Source of the DNA: Acetobacter lovaniensis
Lineage (GTDB): Bacteria; Pseudomonadota; Alphaproteobacteria; Acetobacterales; Acetobacteraceae
Direction: 5' to 3'
Length of the DNA stretch: 64,000 nucleotides
NCBI RefSeq assembly: GCF_014207635.1
Contig: NZ_JACHIE010000010.1
Coordinates: 22,850 to 86,849 of the forward strand
Shown here: in pieces, positions 9,569 to 18,997 of the stretch
Numbering within the stretch: position 1 is the first letter of the stretch
Layout of the letters: each line of letters starts with the position of its first letter
Notes under the pieces: model-generated
The model's input: only the letters and a program-made list of their open reading frames with translations
What the model was told of the DNA's origin: nothing
The model's database searches: none
Program-made: the position numbers and the translations under genes

Positions 9569-10681
9569 ATGGAAAAAAGATGCATGCTTCTGATCTTTCC
9601 ATTCCTGATTATGAGCGGAGCAGTGCAGGCAGCAGCGCCTTCTTATGACGCGTATGGGTCATGGTTGGTCGCATGTGACAACGCCCTGACCTGCGAAGCC
9701 AAAGGATTTTTGCTGGGTGATGATGTTACCTCAATCATGTCAGACAAAGAGCCAGAGACCGCGCCAGTCAATGGAGCGGTTGACCTGCGCTTTATTCGTG
9801 GTGCCGGACCGAATGGCGTGATTGAGGCGCGGCTGACCGCAGATTTTTCCTTTGGTCTGAGCGACCTGCGTATGGACGGCACGCCGCTATTGCTGGACCG
9901 TTCCGCATGGACACTCAACACACGGGATGGTGTCAGCACCCTTTTTAGTAAGCGGCCTGAAGTTGTTGCAATGTTTGTGGCGCAGTTGTGCAACGCGAAC
10001 AGGGTGCAGGTGGGGGACGCGATTGTGCCGTTGAGCGGGCTCAGTGCCGCATTGCTGCGTATGGATGATCGTCAGGGAAGAGTGGGCGGCGCAACCGCAC
10101 TGATCGGCATGGGACCAAAAGCAGCCGACCTTGTACCTCCCGCGCCGCTGCTGTCGCCTGTTCCATCTGCTCAGCACGCTATTCTTCTTGCCCGCATGGA
10201 GCGTGATCGCTTGCTGGCATGGACAAAAAGGGCGCAGGCCAGATTCATAAAAAAGCAGGGTTGTGACAGCCCGGATCAAGAAACTGGTGATCTTCTGGAA
10301 GCAGAGGTTTACGGGCTGGACAAGAATAATGCGCTTGTTCTGGTCGGGTGCAGGGTGGCAGCATATCAGGATATGTTTCTGGTTTTTGTTGTACCTCGCA
10401 CAGGTCATGGCCGCCCAGAGCCCGCGGGTCTTCCAGGCCCCGTTCTGAGCAAGAAGGATACGGGTGATGAAGGAGGCGTTGTGGTAAGCCCTGATTTTGA
10501 TGGGGGAACTGCAACTCTTACGGATTTTTATAAAGGCATGGGACAGGCTTACTGTGGTGCTTCTCATGCATGGCGGTGGGACGGCCACCACTTCGTTCTG
10601 ACGGGAATGACTTTTCAGCTTGGCTGTGGTGGCAGCGCGTCGGGTGACTGGCCTACTCTGTACCGATCCAAGGTCCAGTAA
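9569..10681 (+). CDS. DUF1176 secreted protein
   Basis: A 370-residue exported protein with an N-terminal signal peptide (cleavage near VQAAA, residue 22). DUF1176 features: the start SYDAYGSWLVACDNALTCEA, paired cysteines, and the C-terminal WRWDGHHFVLTGM...LGCGG...WPTLYRSKV block. Probably periplasmic, function unknown. Start at 9569 is set by AGAGG 6-8 nt upstream. It stands alone. Confidence 0.85.
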   Translation: MEKRCMLLIFPFLIMSGAVQAAAPSYDAYGSWLVACDNALTCEAKGFLLGDDVTSIMSDKEPETAPVNGAVDLRFIRGAGPNGVIEARLTADFSFGLSDLRMDGTPLLLDRSAWTLNTRDGVSTLFSKRPEVVAMFVAQLCNANRVQVGDAIVPLSGLSAALLRMDDRQGRVGGATALIGMGPKAADLVPPAPLLSPVPSAQHAILLARMERDRLLAWTKRAQARFIKKQGCDSPDQETGDLLEAEVYGLDKNNALVLVGCRVAAYQDMFLVFVVPRTGHGRPEPAGLPGPVLSKKDTGDEGGVVVSPDFDGGTATLTDFYKGMGQAYCGASHAWRWDGHHFVLTGMTFQLGCGGSASGDWPTLYRSKVQ

Positions 10682-11157
10682 AGGGGGCAGGAGATGGAAT
10701 GGGCTCGATTCTGTCTGTACAAATACTTGTCCAGCCGCTTCAGTATGAGTGGGTGATGAAGGAGAGCAGCCCATAATCACGCGGGCGGATATGTCATGAT
10801 AAAAGTGGCATCTACAAAGTCCGGCCATGTGGAAATGTCAGTAAAATCCGAATCCCACAGCCTGCGGGGAGTATGGAACTGGCGTTGCGCCAGCCTTTGC
10901 GGACAAAGGTGCAGCAGATCAGGCCGGGTGGTTCTGCCTCATCGGTCCACATGATAAAAGCCATATAGATGGCGCAAAACAGCCAGTTTTGCGTAAGTTA
11001 GTCATGGGCTGGCCTGATCTGGTGGGGAGGCTATCTGTTGCGTTTTCGCAACGTTATGCAGAATTGGCGCGGCAGATATGTTTTTTCTATATCATTCCTA
11101 TTCCGAAATGTAATACGGCGGATGGAGCAATAATGCTTCACAAGTGGGACATGAAAC
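10682..11157. promoter_or_regulatory. long upstream region of the TonB receptor
   Basis: 476 bp without a recognisable gene. A hairpin with 8-bp arms CGCAAAAC/GTTTTGCG sits at 10973-10993, and a smaller CTGGCG/CGCCAG hairpin near 10880. The region presumably carries the receptor promoter; no operator was identified with confidence. Confidence 0.4.
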
Positions 11158-13797
11158 ATGCGATTAGCGCGCCGCTTTTCTCTGCTTGCCACCACACTCT
11201 GCACCGTTCTGCCTTCGCTTTCTGTGGCTGAAACGACAGGTACTGCTACAACACATCGGAAAATTCAGCACGAACAGTCCGGGAAGGTCGCGGCTAAGTC
11301 GACAGGTCCCGCTACAACGGCAGCCTCAACACAGGCGGCCCGCAAAAAGGACGACACAAGAGCTTTATATGCAGGGGATGTCGAAACCGTTAACGTTTCA
11401 ACCGGCACCCACTCGACCAACCGTAAGGCAAGGCAAAGCTCGTCCCCTGTGACCGTTGTAACGGCCGCGACCCTGCGCCGTTCGGGGCAGGTTAATCTGG
11501 CAGATTCGCTGGTACGGACATACGCGTCGATCAACGTGCAGGCCATGGCCGCTGACAGTGCCGCGCTCACATCTTCCATTCAGATGCGTGGTCTCAACCC
11601 GAACGAAGTGCTGGTTCTTGTTGATGGCAAGCGCCGTCATTCCACGGCAAACATCGTGGCAGACGCGGGCCCCCAGTTTGGTTCGACGGGCGTTGACCTG
11701 AACATGATTCCAGCAAATGCGATTGACCATATTGAAGTGCTGGAAGACGGTGCCGCCGCCATGTATGGTTCAGACGCCATTGCGGGCGTTGTGAATATTA
11801 TTACCAAAAAAGAAGACCACGGCCTGCATATGTCGGCCCAGACCGGGGCCAATGCCTATAACGGTGATGGCTGGCAGTATCAGTTGAACGCAGATGGCGG
11901 GCTGAAACTGGGGGAAGATGGTTATATCCATCTTTCAGGCCAGATCACGCATACAGATCATTACGTTGTCAAAACTAAAGATCACCGTTTGCTGGGGTAT
12001 TGGCCCGATGGTGCAACCACAACCGGGTATTATAACGGTGTGGTACCCAACGCCATGCAGGTGCCGCTTGATTCCAACAAGATCATGAGCACGCCCGAAG
12101 AAACGCGGGAAAATCTTGGCATTGATTTTGGTAAGAAAATTACTGACGCCATTCAGTTCTATGGTCTGATCACGTACGCGCACCGTTATGGGGAAGCATA
12201 CGAAAACTACCGCATTCCCACCATCGCGCCGACCTATTATCCTTCTGGTTTTTCCCCGCTCGAAACCATTCAGGAAAACGATTACGCAGCGACCATTGGC
12301 CTTAAAGGCGACAGCCTGTTCGGCTTTGACTGGGATCTGAGCACCACTTACGGCGCTGACGAAACCAAGATCGGCAATAAAAATACCGCCAATACAGGCA
12401 TGCTGTCGTCTTCCTGCTCGTCGGATAGCACATCGGCCAACTATTCACCGCTTGGATGTGGCTGGACCCCGACAATCGTGCGCGCAGAAACATACCGGCT
12501 GGCACAGTGGACCAATAATCTCGATTTCCGGCGGCATTTCAACATTGCCCAGAAAGTTCCGATGCTGCTGGCCTTTGGTGGTGAACACCGGCTGGAAACG
12601 TATGACCTGACAGCAGGGGACGAGGCATCCTACCTTCTGGGCGGCACGCAGGGCTATGCAGGTATCGGCCCACAGAGTTCAGGGAGCTGGAGCCGTGACA
12701 TCTGGGCAGGTTATGTGGATGGTGACTTCCATCCGCTCAAAAACTGGGATCTGGATTTTGCCGGGCGTTTTGAGCATTACACAGACGTTGGAAATGCGGA
12801 AAACGGCAAGGTTTCCTCCCGTTATGATGTAACCCGGCGTATTGCCTTCCGCGGGACCATCAGCACGGGTTTCCGTGCGCCGACACTGCCGGAGCAGCAT
12901 TATTCCGCCATGAACGTGGACCCCAACGGCGCTTCCGGCCTGTTGCCGGTTGATTCGGCCGCGGCCAGCGCACTGGGGGCGAGCAAGCTTAAACCGGAAC
13001 GTTCTGTCAGCGCCAGCGGTGGTATTGTTATCGAGCCTATCAACGGCTTTCATATCGAAGCGGACGTTTACCAGATCAACCTGCGTGACCGTATTGTCGG
13101 TGGCGGTACGGTCAATGGCGCCAGCGCGATTTCGGCCATTGAGCAGCTTGGTTATCTGCTGCCCTCCAATGGTCTGATTGCTGACAACGTGTCAGCATAT
13201 TTCATGACCAACGGAGCCAGCACCCGTACGCAGGGTCTGGATATCAAGGCTGATTATACCTTCCGCTTCCGCAAGGCGGGTACTCTGGCGCTGACCATGG
13301 CGCTTGACCTCAACCGGACGCGCCTGCACCATAATTCACTGGATGCAAATGGTAATCCTTTGCTGAATGCACAGAACGTTTCTTACATCACAACGGCCTA
13401 TCCACGTAGCAAGATTATCCTGAACGCATTCTACCGTTACAAGAACTGGGACTTTAACGTGCGTGAAACGCGGTATGGCGAAACAACGTCCATGCTGACC
13501 TACTATGACTGGCAGAACCAGAACACACTCTGCGCGGGTGGTGGAAAGCTGGCTTACTCCAATACCTGCTTCAACCAGTTCAAGAACACACCACGCTGGA
13601 TGACCGATATTGAAATTGGCTACCGCTTTAACAAAAACTGGCACATGGCTGTTGGCGTGAACAACATTGCCGATGTCAAACCCCGTATGGTTGCGCAGAT
13701 CAACAACTCCCGTGGCGCACAGCCGTACGACCAGTTCTCTCTTCAGGTGCCGATTACGGGTGCCTACTACTATGGTCGCCTGAACGCAGACTTCTAA
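11158..13797 (+). CDS. TonB-dependent outer-membrane receptor
   Basis: An 879-residue TonB-dependent receptor with signal peptide (cleavage near SVAET, residue 24), a long low-complexity linker, a plug domain (VTVVTAATLRRSGQVNLADS, IQMRGLNPNEVLVLVDGKRRH, IEVLEDGAAAMYGSDAIAGV) and a beta-barrel ending in an aromatic residue (YYYGRLNADF). Such barrels import iron chelates or other scarce compounds using TonB energy. It lies just upstream of the amine oxidase operon but is separated from it by a terminator, so a role in delivering the oxidase substrate is possible, not shown. Confidence 0.92.
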   Translation: MRLARRFSLLATTLCTVLPSLSVAETTGTATTHRKIQHEQSGKVAAKSTGPATTAASTQAARKKDDTRALYAGDVETVNVSTGTHSTNRKARQSSSPVTVVTAATLRRSGQVNLADSLVRTYASINVQAMAADSAALTSSIQMRGLNPNEVLVLVDGKRRHSTANIVADAGPQFGSTGVDLNMIPANAIDHIEVLEDGAAAMYGSDAIAGVVNIITKKEDHGLHMSAQTGANAYNGDGWQYQLNADGGLKLGEDGYIHLSGQITHTDHYVVKTKDHRLLGYWPDGATTTGYYNGVVPNAMQVPLDSNKIMSTPEETRENLGIDFGKKITDAIQFYGLITYAHRYGEAYENYRIPTIAPTYYPSGFSPLETIQENDYAATIGLKGDSLFGFDWDLSTTYGADETKIGNKNTANTGMLSSSCSSDSTSANYSPLGCGWTPTIVRAETYRLAQWTNNLDFRRHFNIAQKVPMLLAFGGEHRLETYDLTAGDEASYLLGGTQGYAGIGPQSSGSWSRDIWAGYVDGDFHPLKNWDLDFAGRFEHYTDVGNAENGKVSSRYDVTRRIAFRGTISTGFRAPTLPEQHYSAMNVDPNGASGLLPVDSAAASALGASKLKPERSVSASGGIVIEPINGFHIEADVYQINLRDRIVGGGTVNGASAISAIEQLGYLLPSNGLIADNVSAYFMTNGASTRTQGLDIKADYTFRFRKAGTLALTMALDLNRTRLHHNSLDANGNPLLNAQNVSYITTAYPRSKIILNAFYRYKNWDFNVRETRYGETTSMLTYYDWQNQNTLCAGGGKLAYSNTCFNQFKNTPRWMTDIEIGYRFNKNWHMAVGVNNIADVKPRMVAQINNSRGAQPYDQFSLQVPITGAYYYGRLNADF

Positions 13798-13805
13798 AAC
13801 AGGCT

Positions 13806-13843
13806 ATACATGACGTATGTTTTCATGCGTCATGTATTTTTTT
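13806..13843 (+). terminator. Rho-independent terminator after the TonB receptor
   Basis: Perfect 10-bp stem ATACATGACG/CGTCATGTAT with a 12-nt loop, directly followed by a run of six or more T. It lies 9 bp after the receptor stop codon. Confidence 0.85.
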
Positions 13844-13894
13844 CCGGTTCGGTCTTACCGGAACCGTGGGTAAAAGAAAAAGCAGGGATACTCA

Positions 13895-15496
13895 ATGGCA
13901 AGTCCATCAAACACCCGGTCACAAACACGGCGGCAACTTCTGAGCCGTATTGGCACGTTAGCGGGGAGTGTGGCGCTGTATCAGGCCATGACCAGTATGG
14001 GCCATGCGATGGGAACGGATTTTTCCGGTCCTCCCAAGCTGTCTGGTGCTAAAAAAGGGACTTCCGTTCTGGTTCTGGGGGCTGGGCTTGCGGGGATGCT
14101 CAGTGCCTATGAACTGCGTAAAGCGGGTTATGATGTTAAAATTATTGAATTCCAGACGCGTAGCGGTGGGCGTAACATCAGCCTCCGCGGAGGGGACACA
14201 GTAACGGAACTGGGCGGAGCCACACAGAAAGTCGGCTTTGCACCGGGGAACTACATCAACCCCGGTCCGTGGCGTATCCCCTACCATCATCAGGGGCTTT
14301 TGTACTATTGCCGCGAGTTTGGTGTTGAGCTGGAACCATTTATTGAGCTGAACCATAACAGCTGGCTCCATTCGACGGGCTCTTTTGGTGGCAAAGCCGT
14401 ACGCTACCGGGAACTGGCCGCTGATTTTACCGGCTTTACGGCCGAGCTTCTGGCTAAAGCTGTGGACCAGCATAAACTGGATGATCTGGTGACCCCGGAT
14501 GAAGTGGCGCATCTGAAAAACGCCATGCAGGGTTGGGGTGCGCTTACGCCGGACCTGACTTATGCAAAGGGTAACATCAGCTCGTTACGACGCGGGTTTG
14601 AAAAGTCACAGGGTGGCGGACTGAATGGTGCCCCGATACCGTCCGACCTGATGCAGAGAGGTGAAATCTGGAAATCCGGCATGTGGAACTGGATGGCGTT
14701 CCATGAGCGGCTGGATATGCAGACAACCATGTTCCAGCCTGTTGGGGGAATGGACAATATTGGTAAGGCCTTTACCCGGCAGGTTAAAGACCTTTTGCAA
14801 CTCAACTGCAAGGTTACGGCCATTCATCAGGATGAACATGGTGTCAGTGTTACCTATAATGACATGCAGCATGGGGGGGTGGTCCGTCAGGCAAAGGCTG
14901 ACTATTGTGTGTGCACAATTCCCCTTTCCATTCTGTCACAGCTGGATGTGCAGGTGAGTGATGGCATGAAAGCCGCCATCGGTGCCGTGCCTTATGCGTC
15001 CTCCGTTAAGCTTGGTCTGGAGTTCAAACGCCGCTTCTGGGAAGAAGATGATCAGATTTACGGCGGCATCAGCTTTACGGATCAGCCCATCAGCCAGATT
15101 TCCTACCCAAGCCACGGCATTTTTTCCAAAGGACCAGCCGTGCTGCTTGGGGGCTATATGTTTGGCCCGGCGGCATATGACTTTGCGGGCATGACCCCTC
15201 AGGAACGACTGGAGCAGGGCATCAGGCAGGGTCTGGCTTTTCATCCTCAATACCGGAAGGAGTTTCTGAATGGTGTGAGTTTTGCATGGAGCCGGGTGCC
15301 ATGGACTTTGGGGTGCTGTTCGATGTGGAGCGAAGAGGCACGCAAGACGCACTATAAGACGCTGTGTTCCATTGACCAGAGACTGGTTCTGGCTGGCGAG
15401 CATGCATCTTACGTCGGGTGCTGGCAGGAAGGCGCCATTCTATCCGCGCTGGACGCGGTCACACGTTTGCATAAACGAGCCCTGGGAGCAGCCTGA
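13895..15496 (+). CDS. Tat-exported flavin amine oxidase/dehydrogenase
   Basis: A 533-residue FAD enzyme of the monoamine oxidase / L-amino-acid oxidase family. The N-terminus has a twin-arginine signal (SQTRRQLLSRIG), then the dinucleotide fold SVLVLGAGLAGMLSAYELRKAG (about 57-78), the GGR-type motif RSGGRNISLRGG and the C-terminal FAD segment LVLAGEHASYVGCWQEGAI. It oxidises a C-N bond, giving an imine. Start at 13895 has AGGGA 6 nt upstream. The downstream cytochrome c gene overlaps its stop (ATGA), implying that electrons go to a cytochrome rather than oxygen, as known for nicotine oxidoreductase NicA2. Substrate unknown. Confidence 0.85.
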   Translation: MASPSNTRSQTRRQLLSRIGTLAGSVALYQAMTSMGHAMGTDFSGPPKLSGAKKGTSVLVLGAGLAGMLSAYELRKAGYDVKIIEFQTRSGGRNISLRGGDTVTELGGATQKVGFAPGNYINPGPWRIPYHHQGLLYYCREFGVELEPFIELNHNSWLHSTGSFGGKAVRYRELAADFTGFTAELLAKAVDQHKLDDLVTPDEVAHLKNAMQGWGALTPDLTYAKGNISSLRRGFEKSQGGGLNGAPIPSDLMQRGEIWKSGMWNWMAFHERLDMQTTMFQPVGGMDNIGKAFTRQVKDLLQLNCKVTAIHQDEHGVSVTYNDMQHGGVVRQAKADYCVCTIPLSILSQLDVQVSDGMKAAIGAVPYASSVKLGLEFKRRFWEEDDQIYGGISFTDQPISQISYPSHGIFSKGPAVLLGGYMFGPAAYDFAGMTPQERLEQGIRQGLAFHPQYRKEFLNGVSFAWSRVPWTLGCCSMWSEEARKTHYKTLCSIDQRLVLAGEHASYVGCWQEGAILSALDAVTRLHKRALGAA

Positions 15497-15915
15497 TGCG
15501 TAAATTTCTCCTTTTGTCGGCGCTGGTGGCTGCTGCTGCTGTACCGGCGGGCTTTGCACGGGCGGACAGTGCAAGTGCAATTTCTGGTAAAATGGAAGCC
15601 CTGCCCTCGGGCGAGGCGATTTACCGCCATGTCTGCCAGAGCTGCCATATGGCTGAAGGGCAGGGGGCTGTGGGTGCCGGGGCGCAAATTCCTGCTCTGG
15701 CGCATAATCCGCGTTTGCAGGTTGCCAGTTACCCTGCCACCGTTATCCTGAACGGTTACGGAGCCATGCCGTGGTTTTCCGGTTTGTTGAATGACCAGCA
15801 GATTGCAGATGTGGTGGATTATGTCCGCACGCATTTTGGTAATCATTATACAGATAAACTGAACCCGTCAGAGGTCGCTCTTATGCGCCCACATCTGACA
15901 GCCGAGGAGCAATAA
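15496..15915 (+). CDS. periplasmic class I cytochrome c
   Basis: A 139-residue secreted monohaem cytochrome: signal peptide ending at ARA (residue 23), haem motif CQSCH (Cys47, Cys50, His51) and a probable axial Met at residue 91 (GYGAMPWF). It overlaps the flavin oxidase by four bases (ATGA), so translation is coupled. The likely role is to accept electrons from that oxidase in the periplasm and pass them to the respiratory chain. Confidence 0.9.
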   Translation: MRKFLLLSALVAAAAVPAGFARADSASAISGKMEALPSGEAIYRHVCQSCHMAEGQGAVGAGAQIPALAHNPRLQVASYPATVILNGYGAMPWFSGLLNDQQIADVVDYVRTHFGNHYTDKLNPSEVALMRPHLTAEEQ

Positions 15916-15919
15916 GATC

Positions 15920-16441
15920 ATGCGTGTATTCAAGGCCGTATGGGGATGGGCCCTTTGTACAACATCAGTTCTGGCGGCATCAGTGTCTTTTGCGCCAGCA
16001 TATGCCCAGAGTGATCTGGTCAGACATAACGAAGCTACTTTTCCCATAGCGTCAGCTATTGAAGTGCCCTCAGGCTCTTCCACCATTTATCTGAGTGGTA
16101 TGGGTGCTCCTGTTATCGACCCGAAAGCGCCGCAGAAAAGTCTGGCAGCTTATGGCAATATGGCGACACAGACGGAAGGTGCTCTCAAACGGATAGAGGA
16201 TACGCTTGCTGGCATGGGGCTGACCATGGGAGACGTGGTGCAGATGCATGTTTTTATGGTGGCGGATACGCAAACCAAAAAACTTGATTTTGAAGGTATG
16301 ATGAAAGGGTACACGAAGTTTTTTGGCACCAAGTCACAGCCCAACCTGCCGGTTCGGTCTGCTTTTGGTGTAGCGCAACTCGCCAACCCGGGATGGCTGG
16401 TGGAAATTGAGGTTGTGGCAGTCAGGCCCTCTCACCACTAA
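15920..16441 (+). CDS. exported RidA/YjgF-family imine deaminase
   Basis: A 173-residue RidA-family protein carrying an N-terminal signal peptide (cleavage near AYAQ, residue 29), unlike the usual cytosolic RidA. Family features are IYLSGMGAP, QTEGALKRIEDTLAGMGLTMGDVV and PVRSAFGVAQLANPGWLVEIEVVAV; the Arg that binds the imino-acid carboxylate is present (about 146). RidA hydrolyses reactive imines. As the third gene of the operon (4 bp after the cytochrome gene, strong GAGGAG) it would hydrolyse the imine made by the oxidase, in the same compartment. Confidence 0.88.
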   Translation: MRVFKAVWGWALCTTSVLAASVSFAPAYAQSDLVRHNEATFPIASAIEVPSGSSTIYLSGMGAPVIDPKAPQKSLAAYGNMATQTEGALKRIEDTLAGMGLTMGDVVQMHVFMVADTQTKKLDFEGMMKGYTKFFGTKSQPNLPVRSAFGVAQLANPGWLVEIEVVAVRPSHH

Positions 16442-16494
16442 AAATCCGGGACATGCGTAAACACGTTTGATCTTGTCCTGATGTTTCCACGTCA

Positions 16495-16638
16495 TGCCGC
16501 GCATGGGCAGCCCGTCTGGCAAGGGCTGCCTTTAAGCGCGGCATGTTCATGACAGAGGGACGGGGCGATCGCCAGTTCACGGCAGATCGGCCCGATACCC
16601 AGGTGCTTACGATGGGTGTGAATGAACGCCATCGTCAT
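16495..16638 (-). mobile_element. IS3-family OrfB remnant
   Basis: A short minus-strand frame reads MTMAFIHTHRKHLGIGPICR then ELAIAPSLCHEHAA, recognisable as the first 35 or so residues of an IS3-family OrfB (compare FIDxHRxxxGVEPICKxLPIAPSTYxxH). Nothing else of the element remains. It is from a different element than the copies at 5501 and 7337. Confidence 0.55.
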
Positions 16639-16766
16639 TTCCCGCAGTGGTCGCACTTGGCCGAGCCGAATGAGCCTGTGGCCCTGTGCTGGACCGCGTT
16701 GGCGCGGCGTAACGCCCTGACCGCGCCAAGCTCTGAGCCGGTGGCTGCCATACGGCTCCCAGGTGG

Positions 16767-17561
16767 TCATTTCGGCGGTGGTAGTGCCACATGCAGGTCA
16801 AAACCGACGGTACCCGGCGCTTCCAGCCCGGTTTTGAGTTCCATTGTGGGAATCTGATAATCGCCGCCATTCTGCTGCCGGTACGGGATGGGGGCTGTTG
16901 TTGCCAGTGTACGCATCCGTTCGCGGAGCTGTTCTGCCAGAACGTCAAAACCCGCGTTGTCCAGCCGGTCCACCCTGTAGGCCACGAAGGGTGGCAGAAC
17001 GGTGAAACCCGGATAGAACAGGATGCCGTGATTGATGGGAAACAGCAGGTCATCTATCGGGCCGTTGATCCCGCGTGCGGAATAATGCTCGGGCCAGCCC
17101 CCGGTGGTGACGATCAGCATGGCGCGCTTGCCTGTCATCGTTCCTTCGCCATAGCGGTCGCCCCAGCGGCGGTCATTGTGCTCGCCAACACCGTAGGCGA
17201 AGCCGCAGGCATAAACACGATCTACCCAGCCCTTGAGGATTGCGGGCATGGCGAACCACCAGAGCGGGAACTGGAAAATAACCGTGTCGGCCCAGCGCAG
17301 TTTGTCCTGTTCGGCCGTTACATCGTCCGTCAGGCCACCTTCGGCGAACTCGCGTGAGGAAGCGGAGGACACTCTCAGGCGTTCGTTTGCAGGGATATCC
17401 GGAAAGTCGGCCCGGTCAATGCTTGCTTTCCAGTGCATGGCGTAGAGGTCGGAAACCTGAACCTTATGACCCTGTGCCTGCAATGTGGTAACCGCAACGT
17501 CGAGCAGGGCGCCGTTGAGGGAGTGCCGTTCGGGGTGGGCGAAGACGATCAGGATATTCAT
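16767..17561 (-). CDS. NAD(P)H-quinone oxidoreductase (flavodoxin-like)
   Basis: A 264-residue NQO/MdaB-type flavoprotein. It starts with the FMN/FAD phosphate-loop region ILIVFAHPERHSLNGALLD, then WADTVIFQFPLWWFAMPAILKGWVDRV and LIVTTGGWPEHYS, all typical of two-electron quinone reductases. It reduces quinones or related electrophiles with NAD(P)H in the cytoplasm. A LysR gene lies divergently about 100 bp away and is the probable regulator. Confidence 0.88.
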   Translation of the reverse strand: MNILIVFAHPERHSLNGALLDVAVTTLQAQGHKVQVSDLYAMHWKASIDRADFPDIPANERLRVSSASSREFAEGGLTDDVTAEQDKLRWADTVIFQFPLWWFAMPAILKGWVDRVYACGFAYGVGEHNDRRWGDRYGEGTMTGKRAMLIVTTGGWPEHYSARGINGPIDDLLFPINHGILFYPGFTVLPPFVAYRVDRLDNAGFDVLAEQLRERMRTLATTAPIPYRQQNGGDYQIPTMELKTGLEAPGTVGFDLHVALPPPK

Positions 17562-17663
17562 GAGCGGACCTTGCTGTTGTCAGAGGAATTCGTGTTCCGC
17601 TCAGAGTAGGCGATAAGCTATTCTCCTCCCATATGGGGCGAGCGGAAGGTATAATGCCAGAAA

Positions 17664-18581
17664 ATGGAACAGTCTCTGGTTTCATTGGAGCGGATGCGGA
17701 CTTTTGTGCGCATCGCTGAACGGGGTAATCTGGCGGCTGTCGCGCGTGAAAGTGGCGCGGGGCAATCGACGATTACGCGGCACCTGCGTGAGCTTGAAGA
17801 GGCTCTGGGCGTCTCGCTGCTAACGCGGACAACACGCCGCACGGCACTGACGGATGAGGGAGCGCGCTATTACGCGCACTGCGTGCAAATTCTCTCCCTT
17901 GTCGAACAGGCCGGTCAGGAAATGCGCGATACACGGCAGGCGACAGCCGGAACCGTGCGGATTTCCTGCACCGGAGCACTGGGTGTGCTGTATATCAGTC
18001 GCCTTATCTATGAATTTCAGGACCAGAATCCCGGTATCAGGATTGAATTCGGGTTAACGGACGAGCGCATTGATCTGGTGCGCGATGGCGTTGATATCGC
18101 CATTCGTCTTGGCCCCCTGAGTGATTGCGCGATGAAGCTGCGCTCTCTGGGTGAAAGCCAGCGCGTGCTGGTTGCCTCGCCCGAATGGCTGGCGCGCCAT
18201 GGCCCGGTGCGGCGGCTGGAGGATCTGCGTGACCTTGAGGGCGTGCGGATGTCGCGCGTGCATGGATCGGAGCGGCTGCTTTTGCAGGATGCAGAAGGTC
18301 GGGACCATATTGTGCCGTTTCATGGTCGCCTGACTGTTGACCATGGTCTGGCGGCGCGTGATGCGTTTCTGGCTGGTCGGGGTTTTGGCCCGGCCCATCG
18401 CTGGCTGGTGGAGGACTGCCTGCGGGATGGCCGTCTTGAGCAGGTCTTGCCGGACTACACGCTTCCGGCGGCACCGCTGAGCATGCTGATCGCACCGGAG
18501 CGGACAAACCTGACGCGAGTACGGCTCTGCGCGGAGTTTCTCGCTGCAAGGGCCCGAGAAATTCCGGGTATCAGCCGCTGA
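17664..18581 (+). CDS. LysR-family transcriptional regulator
   Basis: A 305-residue LysR regulator: N-terminal helix-turn-helix (FVRIAERGNLAAVARESGAG then QSTITRHLRELEEALGVSLL), linker helix and a substrate-binding domain beginning TVRISCTGALGVLYISRLI. The layout (divergent from the quinone reductase) is the classical one for control of the neighbouring oxidoreductase and of itself. Confidence 0.9.
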   Translation: MEQSLVSLERMRTFVRIAERGNLAAVARESGAGQSTITRHLRELEEALGVSLLTRTTRRTALTDEGARYYAHCVQILSLVEQAGQEMRDTRQATAGTVRISCTGALGVLYISRLIYEFQDQNPGIRIEFGLTDERIDLVRDGVDIAIRLGPLSDCAMKLRSLGESQRVLVASPEWLARHGPVRRLEDLRDLEGVRMSRVHGSERLLLQDAEGRDHIVPFHGRLTVDHGLAARDAFLAGRGFGPAHRWLVEDCLRDGRLEQVLPDYTLPAAPLSMLIAPERTNLTRVRLCAEFLAARAREIPGISR

Positions 18582-18781
18582 CTGTGCTGTGGCAAAATCT
18601 CATGCCCCGCAAAACCTGCCATCCGGCCATGGGGTATGTTCTGCCAGCGGGACATGGCTTTCTGGGGGCTTTGTTAAAGCATGTGCTGCAACCGGTTGCC
18701 TGGCGTGCCGTGCAGGTCATGGTGTGCTGTCACATGCGATCATCGGTCATGGATGCCGGTCCAGCAGGTCTGCCGCGTCCT

Positions 18782-18997
18782 TCAGTCCTCAAGGCTCAGG
18801 GCGGTGCTTTTATGGAATGCGATATGACCGGTTTTAAGGCTTTCAATTTCGTATTGTGGTTCTGTCGGCGTCGCGTGATGTTGATAGCCGTTGACCATAA
18901 ACGGGGTAAAATGGACGGCTCTGATCTGTCCGCTGACGTGCCCGGCTTCTGAGTTCCAGGATACGATATCTCCGATTGCGAAGGACTGTGATGGCAT
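18782..18997 (-). CDS. DUF2945 (HVA1/TUDOR-like) small protein
   Basis: A 71-residue protein of the DUF2945 family: FAIGDIVSWNSEAGHVSGQI at the start and YEIESLKTGHIAFHKSTALS at the end. Family members have an SH3/Tudor-like fold and unknown function. The start at 18997 follows GGAG by 6 nt. Its start codon shares the CATG at 18995-18998 with the start of the divergent DUF488 gene, so the two genes overlap by 2 bp head to head. Confidence 0.82.
   Translation of the reverse strand: MPSQSFAIGDIVSWNSEAGHVSGQIRAVHFTPFMVNGYQHHATPTEPQYEIESLKTGHIAFHKSTALSLED

Noticed and set aside
9273..9602. 109-codon minus-strand frame before the DUF1176 gene
   Set aside because: No recognisable domain, overlaps the DUF1176 start and has unnatural composition.
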